Virus record (IMG/VR): IMGVR_UViG_3300030106_005496
Location: 1 to 59,159 of that record
Reading direction: 5' to 3' (one strand)
From: a virus
Length of the DNA: 59,159 nt
Shown: positions 43,973 to 51,237 of the stretch, in pieces
How positions within the stretch are numbered: position 1 is the stretch's first letter
Layout: every line of letters starts with the position of its first letter
Translations under genes and position numbers: made by a program
The notes under the pieces: generated by a model
What the model was told of the DNA's origin: nothing
Database searches by the model: none
Seen by the model: the letters and a program-made list of their open reading frames with translations, nothing else

Positions 43973-44895
43973 TGAATGATCTCCAAGCCGTGTATGGCGT
44001 GCCTCATGTCTTTCTCTAATTTTATTTCTTTTTCAAAAGTCCTTGTCGGAATATCAAAAACCATTATCCTAGCTGGCGTTGAACCGATGATTAACTTATC
44101 TCCATACCTAACAAGTCCACGATTCCAGTTGTTGGCTGCGATTGAATCAATATGGTATGTGGCTCTTTTGGCTGCTGGAACTTTATGAATTTCAAAATCT
44201 TCGCCTTCCTTTGATATACCAATAGCGCTAAAACTAGTCAGGTTAGCAATAAAACAATCATCGTATTTGTAGAAGTTGTGAACAAAGCTGTAAACCGAAG
44301 GAAAGCCATGAGCGTTCATTGAAGGACTACCGCAAACAGAATCCATTGTCTCAAAGTCATAAAGAGGAGTGAGCAAACCAGAGACAAAAACCTTTCCATC
44401 ATTAATACAAACAGAATTGATGTGGTAGTTGTCGTCTTCTTGTTTTTCTTCCTGTCTTATTTGCTTCTTCCCTGTCAATAGTTTTGAATTTTCTAAGCTC
44501 TTCCCTTGAAAATCCCAGAAATCAACAACATTAAAATCTAAATCGACTTTTGCTAACGCATCATAAGCAGTAGAAGTGACCCACAAGTGATCGTCGTGAA
44601 AAGCAATTTCGTGAATACTTTTAAAGTAGTCTTTATTTTGATGTGTTCTTTTTATCTCGTAAGTGTTTTTATCTAATTCGATAAAGCCAGCAGAATCAGA
44701 AACGATAATGCGGTCAGGAAGAACACAAATGCCGCGAAGACCTCTTTCTCCTCCACGCTCATTATCGTTGACAAAATCCATTTCATAAGGAGCATAATGT
44801 ACGACCTCTTCCGAATCTATATCTATGACATACAATCCTCCATGTATGTCTCCTTGTTTAGCAGCTCTAATGACTGTAGTACAAATGATTTTCAC
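43969..44895 (-). CDS. Beta-propeller protein (DUF4915/TIGR03032-like)
   Basis: 308 residues. The start is GTG at 44895, overlapping the upstream gene by 29 bases; no ATG fits. Repeated strand pairs of about 45 residues run along the protein (VIDIDSEEVVHYAP, RGLRGICVLPDRIIVSDSAG, IHEIAFHDDHLWVTSTAYDA, HINSVCINDGKVFVSG, IDSIAANNWNRGLVRYGDKL, HAIHGLEII), with recurring His-Ile/Gly-Ile and short acidic turns, as in six-bladed propellers of the DUF4915 type. No signal peptide. It may bind a sugar or lipid ligand linked to the neighbouring glycan genes. The role is unknown. Confidence 0.65.
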   Translation of the reverse strand: MKIICTTVIRAAKQGDIHGGLYVIDIDSEEVVHYAPYEMDFVNDNERGGERGLRGICVLPDRIIVSDSAGFIELDKNTYEIKRTHQNKDYFKSIHEIAFHDDHLWVTSTAYDALAKVDLDFNVVDFWDFQGKSLENSKLLTGKKQIRQEEKQEDDNYHINSVCINDGKVFVSGLLTPLYDFETMDSVCGSPSMNAHGFPSVYSFVHNFYKYDDCFIANLTSFSAIGISKEGEDFEIHKVPAAKRATYHIDSIAANNWNRGLVRYGDKLIIGSTPARIMVFDIPTRTFEKEIKLEKDMRHAIHGLEIIQ

Positions 44896-45751
44896 GTTTA
44901 AATCTCGTTATAAATTCTTGGTATGGTTTAGAGATATGTGTAAAGTTAAAAAAGTCATAATCAATTATAGAGCCATTTACATACCTATCATTCAGTCCGA
45001 AATCGGTTGTTCCAAAATCAGAGCCTGTTGTATCAGAAACTTTCTTTGCCGAGTTGTTAATGCAGATACTATACTCTGGACAGGCCATTGTTGGAGGTAT
45101 CAGTCCACCAAAGGCTCCCATGTATAAATTGTCTTGAAGATTTTTTTCAAAGTCATCTAGCTCTTTTATCACTGTTTCATTGACTATGAATTTAAGCATC
45201 TTTGTAGTGTATATATGTCCATTGTGGGAAAATGGCATAGCAAAATTAGTATATGGTTTTATCTTCGTCGCATCCCACAATAAAAACTTGTCTAAAACAA
45301 ACTCACCTTCTTGCGGTTTATTAATAAAGAAGTTGTTTGCGCTGTATGGATTTTGTACGACTGTATTGTTTCCCAGTCTTAGAGACAAAGCTGTGACTTG
45401 ATTTGTTCTAAACAGCTTTATGACTTTCTTATAGGAAGCCAATCTGTCGAAGACTATGTTTTCATCATTGAATACGCAAGATAAATCTCTAGAGTCTGGA
45501 GTGTGATTAAGAATATCTACACTGAGATTTTCGGATTCTCTTTCAAACCATTTGATTGGAAAGTTCAATCCAAATCTATCTTTTGCGGAATAGAAAGTCT
45601 TTAGCTTCTCATAGCCTTGTTCATAAACATTGTTGGTTGTTTCATATATAACCCTTATGTCAAAGAGATTTGGGGTATTTCTCTGAAGGCTTTCTATTAA
45701 TAGGTGAAGCTGCGGAGCCTTATCCTTAGATAGTATTATTGCGTTGATCAT
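44867..45751 (-). CDS. GT-A-like glycosyltransferase, paralog of 54560-55402
   Basis: 294 residues. NAIILSKDKAPQLHLLIES at the N-terminus and IRVIYETT give a GT-A-type Rossmann start. SCVFNDENIVF (about residue 92) replaces the canonical D-x-D, so metal binding may use other residues. SLRLGNNTVVQNPYSANNF and NGHIYTTKMLKFIV recur in the protein at 54560-55402, with which it shares the whole N-terminal half. The two are duplicates within the phage. ATGA couples it to the SDR gene upstream. No defined sugar specificity. Confidence 0.6.
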   Translation of the reverse strand: MINAIILSKDKAPQLHLLIESLQRNTPNLFDIRVIYETTNNVYEQGYEKLKTFYSAKDRFGLNFPIKWFERESENLSVDILNHTPDSRDLSCVFNDENIVFDRLASYKKVIKLFRTNQVTALSLRLGNNTVVQNPYSANNFFINKPQEGEFVLDKFLLWDATKIKPYTNFAMPFSHNGHIYTTKMLKFIVNETVIKELDDFEKNLQDNLYMGAFGGLIPPTMACPEYSICINNSAKKVSDTTGSDFGTTDFGLNDRYVNGSIIDYDFFNFTHISKPYQEFITRFKRENHLYYSH

Positions 45752-46719
45752 TTTACTAGTAGTGAGTCTTTAGAAACAAAAGTGACTTTCAAGTTCTCTT
45801 TGTGCCACTCAATTGTTTCTTTTAACCCTTCCTGAATACTTGTTTGTGGAGACCAACCAATTTCTTTTTTGATTAGAGATATGTCTAAAAATGTTCTTTC
45901 TTTTATGTCTAGCTTTGTCTCTTCCCAGATTATCTCTTTTTCGTATTCGTAAAGTTCTGCTACTAATTCATGGAGTTCTTTGATCCTTATATCGTCTCCT
46001 TGAGAGACATTAAATGTATTTGGCTCATCAGCGTATTCTATTGCGTGCTGAATTGCTCTTACGGCGTCATCAACGTATAGAAAGTCTCTTGTGCATTTGC
46101 TTGAGCCTTGAACTGGAAGGTCGTATCCGTGTTCTTTTGCTGATGCTATATTCGTTATTACGGATTCTATAACAGAGTTTCTATTGGGATTAAATCTACT
46201 ATTTGGCCCATAGACTTCTGGGAATATAAGGTTAATACCAATGAAGTCTTCGTATTGAGTGCTATAAGCCATGTTTAATTCCATAGCAGCTTTAGCCGCA
46301 GTACCATAATACCTTTGCGTCCAGAAAGGCGCACCTTCCCAAAGTTCAGACTCTTTGTGTGGCAGTATTTGATGCTCTGGATAACAGCAAGAATCCCAAA
46401 CCATTATGAATTTCTTGCAACCGTTCATTCTGGCTTCTTCCATGACTTTAGCAGTCACGAATATATTTTCAAACATCAACGATGCTGGATACTCTAAGCA
46501 GTTCTCCTTTGTAGGGAATCTAGTTGCTAAGTGAACAACTATTTCTGGATTGACATTAAAAGCCCAGCCTAGAGTTGAGTCTAGACCTAAATCAATTCCG
46601 CTTCTTGATCCAGCCAAAGAAAACACATTGTCAAAACCAGATTCAGCTAGGTAAGCTCCTAGCTTTTTACCTATCCACCCTTGACCGCCAGTCACTAGTA
46701 TTTTAGATGATCTATCCAT
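45748..46719 (-). CDS. GDP-fucose-synthase-like SDR with displaced catalytic lysine
   Basis: 323 residues. NAD(P) site ILVTGGQGWIGKKL; VVHLATRFPT; the Ser signature VWDSCCYPE (Ser at about 110); then RYYGTAAKAAME. In the family the Tyr and Lys read Y-G-x-A-K. Here Y138 is present, but the fourth residue after it is Ala (A142), with Lys one position later (K143). SSKCTRDFLYVDD is the usual domain-two signature. The enzyme may be inactive, or use an altered hydrogen-bond network. Second SDR in this window with a changed catalytic dyad. Overlaps thioredoxin by eight bases. Confidence 0.75.
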   Translation of the reverse strand: MDRSSKILVTGGQGWIGKKLGAYLAESGFDNVFSLAGSRSGIDLGLDSTLGWAFNVNPEIVVHLATRFPTKENCLEYPASLMFENIFVTAKVMEEARMNGCKKFIMVWDSCCYPEHQILPHKESELWEGAPFWTQRYYGTAAKAAMELNMAYSTQYEDFIGINLIFPEVYGPNSRFNPNRNSVIESVITNIASAKEHGYDLPVQGSSKCTRDFLYVDDAVRAIQHAIEYADEPNTFNVSQGDDIRIKELHELVAELYEYEKEIIWEETKLDIKERTFLDISLIKKEIGWSPQTSIQEGLKETIEWHKENLKVTFVSKDSLLVK

Positions 46720-47011
46720 TAAACTCGTCTAAAAATTCAACTAAGTCGCTTGAGTTCATATTGTTCGCTCTTTTCTTGATATTGTGATCTTCGTCCATTA
46801 TCACAACTGTCGGATACTTTTCTATTTCAAATTCATCCACTAAGTATCTATTCTGCGGCCTGCTACAAACAACAAAAGCAGGCTTCCCTCCATGAAATCT
46901 TTGAGCTGATTTCAATACTGTGTTGTCTGTCCATACGTTGTCCTTCATTTGTTTACAGTGAGGACACCATTCTGCAATGAATACTACAATTTGATGTTTT
47001 GAGACGCTCAT
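46712..47011 (-). CDS. Thioredoxin-like protein (C-P-H-C)
   Basis: 99 residues. IVVFIAEWCPHCKQM is the thioredoxin active site, with His in place of the usual Gly-Pro: C-P-H-C, as in DsbA-type redox centres. EKYPTVVIMD supplies the cis-Pro. C-P-H-C proteins are usually more oxidising than C-G-P-C ones. No signal peptide is visible, so it works in the cytoplasm. Three bases downstream of the other thioredoxin gene. With that protein it may reduce NrdA or act in protein thiol exchange. Confidence 0.85.
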   Translation of the reverse strand: MSVSKHQIVVFIAEWCPHCKQMKDNVWTDNTVLKSAQRFHGGKPAFVVCSRPQNRYLVDEFEIEKYPTVVIMDEDHNIKKRANNMNSSDLVEFLDEFNG

Positions 47012-47014
47012 CGT

Positions 47015-47299
47015 TTAACTACCTAAAAAACTAAGTGTTCCATTTACATCCATAGTGCTACCAGCTTTTATGGGAGTCCCTTCTTCGTCAACTATATATA
47101 TAGTTGGAACTGCTTGAACCCTGTAAGCGCGTGCTATACCGTGAGCATTTGGGTCATCTATATCTAGAAAATTTACAGAGCTAAATGATTCTAGTTTTTT
47201 CTCAACATTTGGATCACTCCAAACATGAGCCTTCATCATTCTGCAAGGGCCACACCATTTTGCCGAAAATACTAAGAGATGTTTTTCTTTTGGTTCCAT
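47015..47299 (-). CDS. Thioredoxin (C-G-P-C)
   Basis: 94 residues from the ATG at 47299; a TTG at 47311 is less likely. LLVFSAKWCGPCRMM is the classical thioredoxin active site and VQAVPTIYIVD supplies the cis-Pro. This is the expected electron donor for class I ribonucleotide reductase, and NrdA/NrdB are encoded 3.5 kb downstream. It is the first gene after an intrinsic terminator at 47313-47378, so it is probably expressed by read-through or from an unseen promoter. Confidence 0.9.
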   Translation of the reverse strand: MEPKEKHLLVFSAKWCGPCRMMKAHVWSDPNVEKKLESFSSVNFLDIDDPNAHGIARAYRVQAVPTIYIVDEEGTPIKAGSTMDVNGTLSFLGS

Positions 47300-47312
47300 A
47301 ATACTATCCAAT

Positions 47313-47378
47313 AAAAAAGCAACAGCCCACCTACAAGGGTGCGAAAGGTGAGAATAATGGGAATAGGTGGACTATTGC
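47313..47378 (-). terminator. Intrinsic terminator after the small membrane-protein gene
   Basis: On the minus strand, GCAATAGTCCACCTA (47378-47364) pairs with TAGGTGGGCTGTTGC (47333-47319) as a 15-base stem that includes two G-U wobbles, followed directly by TTTTTT (47318-47313). The loop is 30 bases. It ends the unit containing 47392-51867. The wobbles mean the RNA stem is longer than the DNA inverted repeat suggests. Confidence 0.75.
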
Positions 47379-47391
47379 GATTTGTTTATTC

Positions 47392-47577
47392 TTATTCGCC
47401 TTCAGATGTAGATGTAACTCTCAGAGAATCTCCAAGAATCCATGCTACAGCAAGTGCGACGATTCTATTTGTTGTTTCTGAATCTACCCCAAGAGTTTCC
47501 TGAGCTACTACTACGACGACACCACCAACGGCAGTCCAAAAACGACGACTTTTGAGTAAGGCTTTTACCTTTTCCAT
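47392..47577 (-). CDS. Small membrane protein, holin-like
   Basis: 61 residues from the ATG at 47577 (AAGGA eight bases upstream); a longer reading from 47646 overlaps the neighbour and is less likely. A short basic N-terminus (KVKALLKSRRFW) is followed by two hydrophobic stretches, WTAVGGVVVVVA and IVALAVAWILG, and a polar tail. Its size and charge fit small phage holins or related lysis proteins. No family match can be claimed. A terminator follows it. Confidence 0.55.
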   Translation of the reverse strand: MEKVKALLKSRRFWTAVGGVVVVVAQETLGVDSETTNRIVALAVAWILGDSLRVTSTSEGE

Positions 47578-47599
47578 AACTCTTTTCCTTAATAAAAAA

Positions 47600-47887
47600 T
47601 TAGAAGAAGCCTTTAATCTTCTCCAAAATGCCTCCTCCGCCACCAAAGCTAAATCCGCCTTTGAAAATGACTAAGTAGGCTACTATCGCAGCTGCTATGA
47701 TTAAAAACAACCACTTCCTTTTGGCTGCAACAGCGTAGATTTTCTCTTTTACAGCATTGATTTTTTCAAGTCTGTAATCCCTTTTACTTTCTTTCTTTTC
47801 TACTTTGTCGTCTTTTTTTTCAGACTTAATCTGATGTCTTTGACGACGTTTCTCTAAGATAGATTGTAGTCTATTATTATTTGCCAT
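47600..47887 (-). CDS. Small membrane protein with coiled-coil N-terminus
   Basis: 95 residues. A long basic/acidic helix (residues 1-55, LEKRRQRHQIKSEKKDD and onward) leads to a single membrane span, WLFLIIAAAIVAYLVIF, and a Gly-rich C-terminus (SFGGGGGILEKIKGFF). The layout is unusual: cytoplasmic charged coil, one span, and a short amphipathic end. It may be a lysis or membrane-anchor protein. No family was recognised. Confidence 0.55.
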   Translation of the reverse strand: MANNNRLQSILEKRRQRHQIKSEKKDDKVEKKESKRDYRLEKINAVKEKIYAVAAKRKWLFLIIAAAIVAYLVIFKGGFSFGGGGGILEKIKGFF

Positions 47888-47888
47888 G

Positions 47889-48527
47889 TTACCACATTTT
47901 ACAAGACCAATATCTTGCCTTCCATTTAGGGCCGGGATTATCGCAGTTGTGTCTAGCTCTAAAGCTTTTACGTCTAGCAGGATCGTTTTTCTTAATTTTC
48001 ATGTTAGGGTCTCCGAAGTTTACTTTAACCACATTACCCTTTTCGTTTTTTACATAAACAGAACGTTTCTTTGGCCCATCTGGTGTTAGGAATGGTTTGT
48101 TTAATGTAACCTTTCTTCCTTGATACTCAGCGGCTTCTGACTCTTCTGCTACTCCCTTATAGATTAAATTTGTTCCATTTTTTCTATAAGTTCCTCTTCG
48201 TGAGTATATAAAAATTTCACCAGTTTTTGGATTTTCATATTTATAATCCGCCTCTGTTTCTCCTGCATTAATTTTTTCACAAGAACCCGGCTCACCTTTC
48301 TTAGTGTTAGGAACTCTTTGATAGCCCTCCCAGCAAGCACCAGTTTTTGCATCACTTATAGTAGGATCATTATCTGCTTTACTTGATCCAATTTTTCTAC
48401 AAGAACCCGGTTCTCCTTTTTTTGTATTAGGTACTCTTTCATAACCTTGCCAGCAAGCTCCAGTTTTTGCATCACTAGTAGTTGCTTGGTCAGCGTATTG
48501 TTTTAATGCTTCTATGTATTTTTTCAT
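47889..48527 (-). CDS. Cys-rich repeat protein with C-terminal DUF5872-like basic domain
   Basis: 212 residues from the ATG at 48527, overlapping the dipeptidase stop as ATGA; an ATG at 48542 has its only AGAAGG too close. Two copies of S-D-A-K-T-G-A-C-W-x-G-Y-x-R-V-P-N-T-K-K-G-E-P-G-S-C occur in the N-terminal half (Cys pair in each). The C-terminal end (FGDPNMKIKKNDPARRKSF ... NPGPKWKARYWSCKMW) matches the short basic DUF5872-type domain found in aquatic phages and some large viruses. Its function there is not known; a structural or DNA-associated role is plausible. Confidence 0.65.
   Translation of the reverse strand: MKKYIEALKQYADQATTSDAKTGACWQGYERVPNTKKGEPGSCRKIGSSKADNDPTISDAKTGACWEGYQRVPNTKKGEPGSCEKINAGETEADYKYENPKTGEIFIYSRRGTYRKNGTNLIYKGVAEESEAAEYQGRKVTLNKPFLTPDGPKKRSVYVKNEKGNVVKVNFGDPNMKIKKNDPARRKSFRARHNCDNPGPKWKARYWSCKMW
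48277..48480. repeat. Direct repeat of about 83 bases, two copies
   Basis: Copies at about 48277-48358 and 48398-48480 encode the repeated Cys module of the 212-residue protein. The copies differ at scattered third-codon bases, so the repeat is old or kept for the protein, not recent. Confidence 0.7.
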
Positions 48528-49783
48528 TTTTTCTTGCCCCATCCTTCTAGGATAAAACGTAAGGAGTTTCTGCCAAGTATATTGGCTATTGTTTCATTTG
48601 AATATTTATCCTCACCAACACCTGATCTAAAACATTTTAGATATCTAGTTAATCTAGGAAGTTCAGAAATGTCTGTTATCTCATCTGGTGGATCAGTGAA
48701 TCCATCGAAATCAGTCCCTATAGCCAAGACTTCATCGCCAGCTACATTTATTATATGGTCTATTGTTTTTTCTATGTACTTCAAGCCCAGACCTGTATCT
48801 ATAGGGCTAAGCCAGTAATTCATAAATATTATGCCTATCAAACAATTATGATCTGCCAACCATTTTATTTCCCAGTCTTCCAAATTCAAAGGGTCTGGAT
48901 TAACAGAAAATGCACCGATATGGCTAGCCACAACTTTTGATAAGTCATTTCCTACTATATCATACACTTCAGAACGGGCTTTGGGCGTGCAATGGGTTAT
49001 ATCTATTATCATACCCATGTCTTTCATCGCTTCTACAACCTTTTTGCCTATAGAAGTTAGACCTTTATTCATATCCCAGCCTGCCATCAAGTTCTTCCAG
49101 TTACTTTTCTTAATCCCATATTCTGGATATGGAAATACAGGAGACACTAAATGATTTGGATAAAAATGAGCAAGAGTAAGATAAGCCACGCCTCTGTCGT
49201 AAAAATGCTCAAGGTTTTTCAGCAATTCGTTTTCAATGAGTGGTTTCAAGGCAGTGGATTCTTCTACTCTTTTCTTTGCTAGCTCTCCATTAAGTGAATG
49301 ACCTCCTTCAACAGAATGAATCATGGCTATGTCACTATTAACAATAGCATCTTCTAATTCTTTGATGCTTTTTACAAACTTAAATTTGCTGTCAGAATCT
49401 AAAATCAGAGAAACATCATTGTACAATTCTACTTCTTCTTCCATGCGATCCATCATCGCATTAGTTGCATCAAAGTAAGTTGGTTGAAAGACTCTTTTGT
49501 TTACTGATGGATACAACCATTTCAAAAACTTAATTAGCTTTTGATCGTCCACCCATTCTATTTCAGGTATATAGGAAGTCGAAAGAACTACGTTTAATCC
49601 TCCTTCTTCCATCTTTGGTAAAGTGTTTCTTTCACTCAAAGGCCAGAAAGACCTTTTGAATAATTTAGTCAAGAACCTAGAATCTTTACCGTCAAGAGAA
49701 CGGTCGAACAAGAAATTTTTAAGTGTGCCGTGATTGTGCCAATCGAATACGATGGCTTGATCGTGAATGTCTTGCCAGTTCAT
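48524..49783 (-). CDS. Membrane dipeptidase (peptidase M19) homolog
   Basis: 419 residues. VFDWHNHG at residues 12-19 is the H-x-D zinc motif of M19, here with His in place of Asp (H16, H18). MIHSVEGGHSL has the bridging Glu, LTLAHFYPN and IDITHCTPKAR hold the His ligands, VASHIGAF corresponds to the SHS segment, and IGTDFDGFTDPP is the Asp signature. The family cleaves dipeptides, including peptidoglycan-derived ones. No signal peptide or lipobox is present, so this copy acts in the cytoplasm. An M19 enzyme is unusual in a phage. ATGA-type overlap with the downstream gene. Confidence 0.85.
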   Translation of the reverse strand: MNWQDIHDQAIVFDWHNHGTLKNFLFDRSLDGKDSRFLTKLFKRSFWPLSERNTLPKMEEGGLNVVLSTSYIPEIEWVDDQKLIKFLKWLYPSVNKRVFQPTYFDATNAMMDRMEEEVELYNDVSLILDSDSKFKFVKSIKELEDAIVNSDIAMIHSVEGGHSLNGELAKKRVEESTALKPLIENELLKNLEHFYDRGVAYLTLAHFYPNHLVSPVFPYPEYGIKKSNWKNLMAGWDMNKGLTSIGKKVVEAMKDMGMIIDITHCTPKARSEVYDIVGNDLSKVVASHIGAFSVNPDPLNLEDWEIKWLADHNCLIGIIFMNYWLSPIDTGLGLKYIEKTIDHIINVAGDEVLAIGTDFDGFTDPPDEITDISELPRLTRYLKCFRSGVGEDKYSNETIANILGRNSLRFILEGWGKKK

Positions 49784-50176
49784 CTAAATAACCCCACTAG
49801 CCACGATAGAAACGCTTGAACCTGACGGATTGTGTTCTTGATAAAATTGCGGAAAGGGCATTACGGACACCTTCAAGTCCGTTGGGTTTTCATCAATAGC
49901 AATACTTTGTAGTTCTATAACATTTGAAGCTACAACTTCAGATGCAAAGTTATCAGTTTTGGCTTCGACAGTGTAATGTATTCTTGTCGGTTCTTCTAAA
50001 AGATTTCCTTTTTCATCCCAAGCTGGCACGAAAAATTCATGATCTCTGACCCAACGATCAAAAATCTCTTTGCCTTTTCTTATACCGTTGACATAAATTT
50101 TAAATTCTTGGCTTGTCACATTTATATCAAGGTTCTCGATTGGTCGCCATTCTGCTCTAATTTTTGGATATTTCAT
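49784..50176 (-). CDS. Hypothetical beta-rich protein, possibly structural
   Basis: 130 residues, beta-rich by composition, with a run of alternating hydrophobic residues typical of Ig-like or fibronectin-type folds (KYPKIRAEWRPIENLDINV, FKIYVNGIRKG, RIHYTVEAKTDNFASEV). Few charged clusters, no membrane span, no signal peptide. One base separates it from the dipeptidase start, and its ATG overlaps the upstream stop as ATGA. It may be a virion or adhesion protein. No family was recognised. Confidence 0.55.
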   Translation of the reverse strand: MKYPKIRAEWRPIENLDINVTSQEFKIYVNGIRKGKEIFDRWVRDHEFFVPAWDEKGNLLEEPTRIHYTVEAKTDNFASEVVASNVIELQSIAIDENPTDLKVSVMPFPQFYQEHNPSGSSVSIVASGVI

Positions 50177-50682
50177 TCTCTTTTCTCCATGAACTCATGT
50201 CTGAATTCTTTTTTTATTAGTTTAAGATTTCTACGTTCAACGTCGTAGTTTGTGTGGCTTGTCTTTATGCTATCGCATATAACCCGTAAGTAAGTGTCAC
50301 TATTCATGTCATAGAAAGTAAAATGCCACTTACCATTAATAAAATGCCATCTTACGTTTTGCTTGTTACTCCATCCTTCTTTTAGTACAACATAATCCCT
50401 TATAACAAAACTAGAAGTCATTTTGTATTCATCAGTCAGCTTGCCTTCTTCGTTCCTGACCGGCAGTAAAACGTCATACCTAAAAGACCAGAAAATGGCC
50501 TGCTTCATATAGCAGACCACTCTCTCGTCTATTTCGTCATACCTGTAAACATGATTAATTTCTACATAGTCACAGTATTCAACTACTTCTACTTCATAGT
50601 TATCAGGTGCAGACAGGGCAGGCGCAACCAGTGTCGCAGACACAATCGCCATCATCAATATCGCACTTACAAGCCTCTTCAC
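50173..50682 (-). CDS. Exported protein with signal peptide
   Basis: 169 residues from a GTG at 50682, the start that gives a textbook signal peptide: a short basic start (KRLV), hydrophobic core (SAILMMAIVSATLVAP) and an ALSA-type cleavage site before PDN. A TTG at 50715 would give an 11-residue longer form. The mature part has a few cysteines and aromatic beta stretches (YCDYVEINHVYRYDE, NVRWHFINGKWHFTFYD). It is exported to the periplasm or beyond. Its first 80 bases lie inside the 50603-50845 gene in another frame. Function unknown. Confidence 0.6.
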   Translation of the reverse strand: MKRLVSAILMMAIVSATLVAPALSAPDNYEVEVVEYCDYVEINHVYRYDEIDERVVCYMKQAIFWSFRYDVLLPVRNEEGKLTDEYKMTSSFVIRDYVVLKEGWSNKQNVRWHFINGKWHFTFYDMNSDTYLRVICDSIKTSHTNYDVERRNLKLIKKEFRHEFMEKRE

Positions 50683-50845
50683 AATCTTCACAACTTTCTG
50701 GAATATTAACTTCAATGGGATCAGATCCCGGAACGTCTATAATAATTCCATCAAGTCCTCCGTTTTGCCAAATAGCAAGTGCTAGCGCCATAATTATTGA
50801 CACTATTGCCATGATTCCCTTTTTGCTTTTCATTGCTTCTTTCAT
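50603..50845 (-). CDS. Membrane-anchored protein with acidic cysteine-rich tail
   Basis: 80 residues, ATG at 50845 with GGAG seven bases upstream. An N-terminal membrane span (IMAIVSIIMALALAIW) leads to an acidic tail with nine Cys in C-x2-C, C-x3-C, C-x-C and similar spacings (CEDCEEACKCDID, then CVCDTGCACPVC). The tail may bind metal or form disulfides outside the cytoplasm. The tail's last 80 bases also encode the signal peptide of the next gene in another frame. An intrinsic terminator lies just before the gene, so its transcripts must come by read-through. Confidence 0.6.
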   Translation of the reverse strand: MKEAMKSKKGIMAIVSIIMALALAIWQNGGLDGIIIDVPGSDPIEVNIPESCEDCEEACKCDIDDGDCVCDTGCACPVCT

Positions 50846-50856
50846 TTTATTTCTCC

Positions 50857-50894
50857 AAAAAAAATAGAGGACGCAACGCTTGGCTGCGTCCTCT
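50857..50894 (-). terminator. Strong intrinsic terminator
   Basis: On the minus strand a perfect ten-base-pair stem (50885-50894 with 50866-50875, AGAGGACGCA / TGCGTCCTCT) and nine-base loop are followed by TATTTTTTTT. It follows the stop of the 103-residue membrane gene by seven bases and precedes the Cys-rich gene by 12. Confidence 0.9.
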
Positions 50895-50901
50895 CAACTA
50901 A

Positions 50902-51213
50902 CTATTTATCATCTAGTTTTTTGTCAATTCTTTCCAAAATATCAGCAATCCTTCTTTGGTCGTTAACGATCTTAGTCATTACGTGCTGCATATTACGTTG
51001 AATTTCAGCCCAACTTCTAGGAACGTAAACTAAAGGAGTGCCATCGGTATCGCACTTTTCGTGCAGGTCATGTAATCCTTGTAACCAACCTCTTTCTTCA
51101 CCTGTCAAAATTGATCCCTTACTAGAGTTTTTGTTAATCAACATCTCGATTACCTTTATCAATCCCATAGTGACCGCTATAACTGCGGCAAGTGCTGGCA
51201 TTTCTGGACTCAT
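50902..51213 (-). CDS. Small membrane protein with coiled tail
   Basis: 103 residues from the ATG at 51213 (GAGG six bases upstream). One membrane span (ALAAVIAVTMGLIKVIEMLI, residues about 6-25) is followed by a polar, helical tail (RIADILERIDKKLDD at the end). The layout fits an inner-membrane-anchored spanin-like or holin-associated protein, but no family was recognised. It is followed by a strong terminator. Confidence 0.55.
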   Translation of the reverse strand: MSPEMPALAAVIAVTMGLIKVIEMLINKNSSKGSILTGEERGWLQGLHDLHEKCDTDGTPLVYVPRSWAEIQRNMQHVMTKIVNDQRRIADILERIDKKLDDK

Positions 51214-51237
51214 GATACACCTCAAATAGAACTAAAA

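Noticed and set aside
50173-50845. Rz/Rz1 spanin pair
   Set aside because: The overlap arrangement is similar, but there is no lipobox or Pro-rich Rz1-type protein and no coiled Rz-type periplasmic domain.
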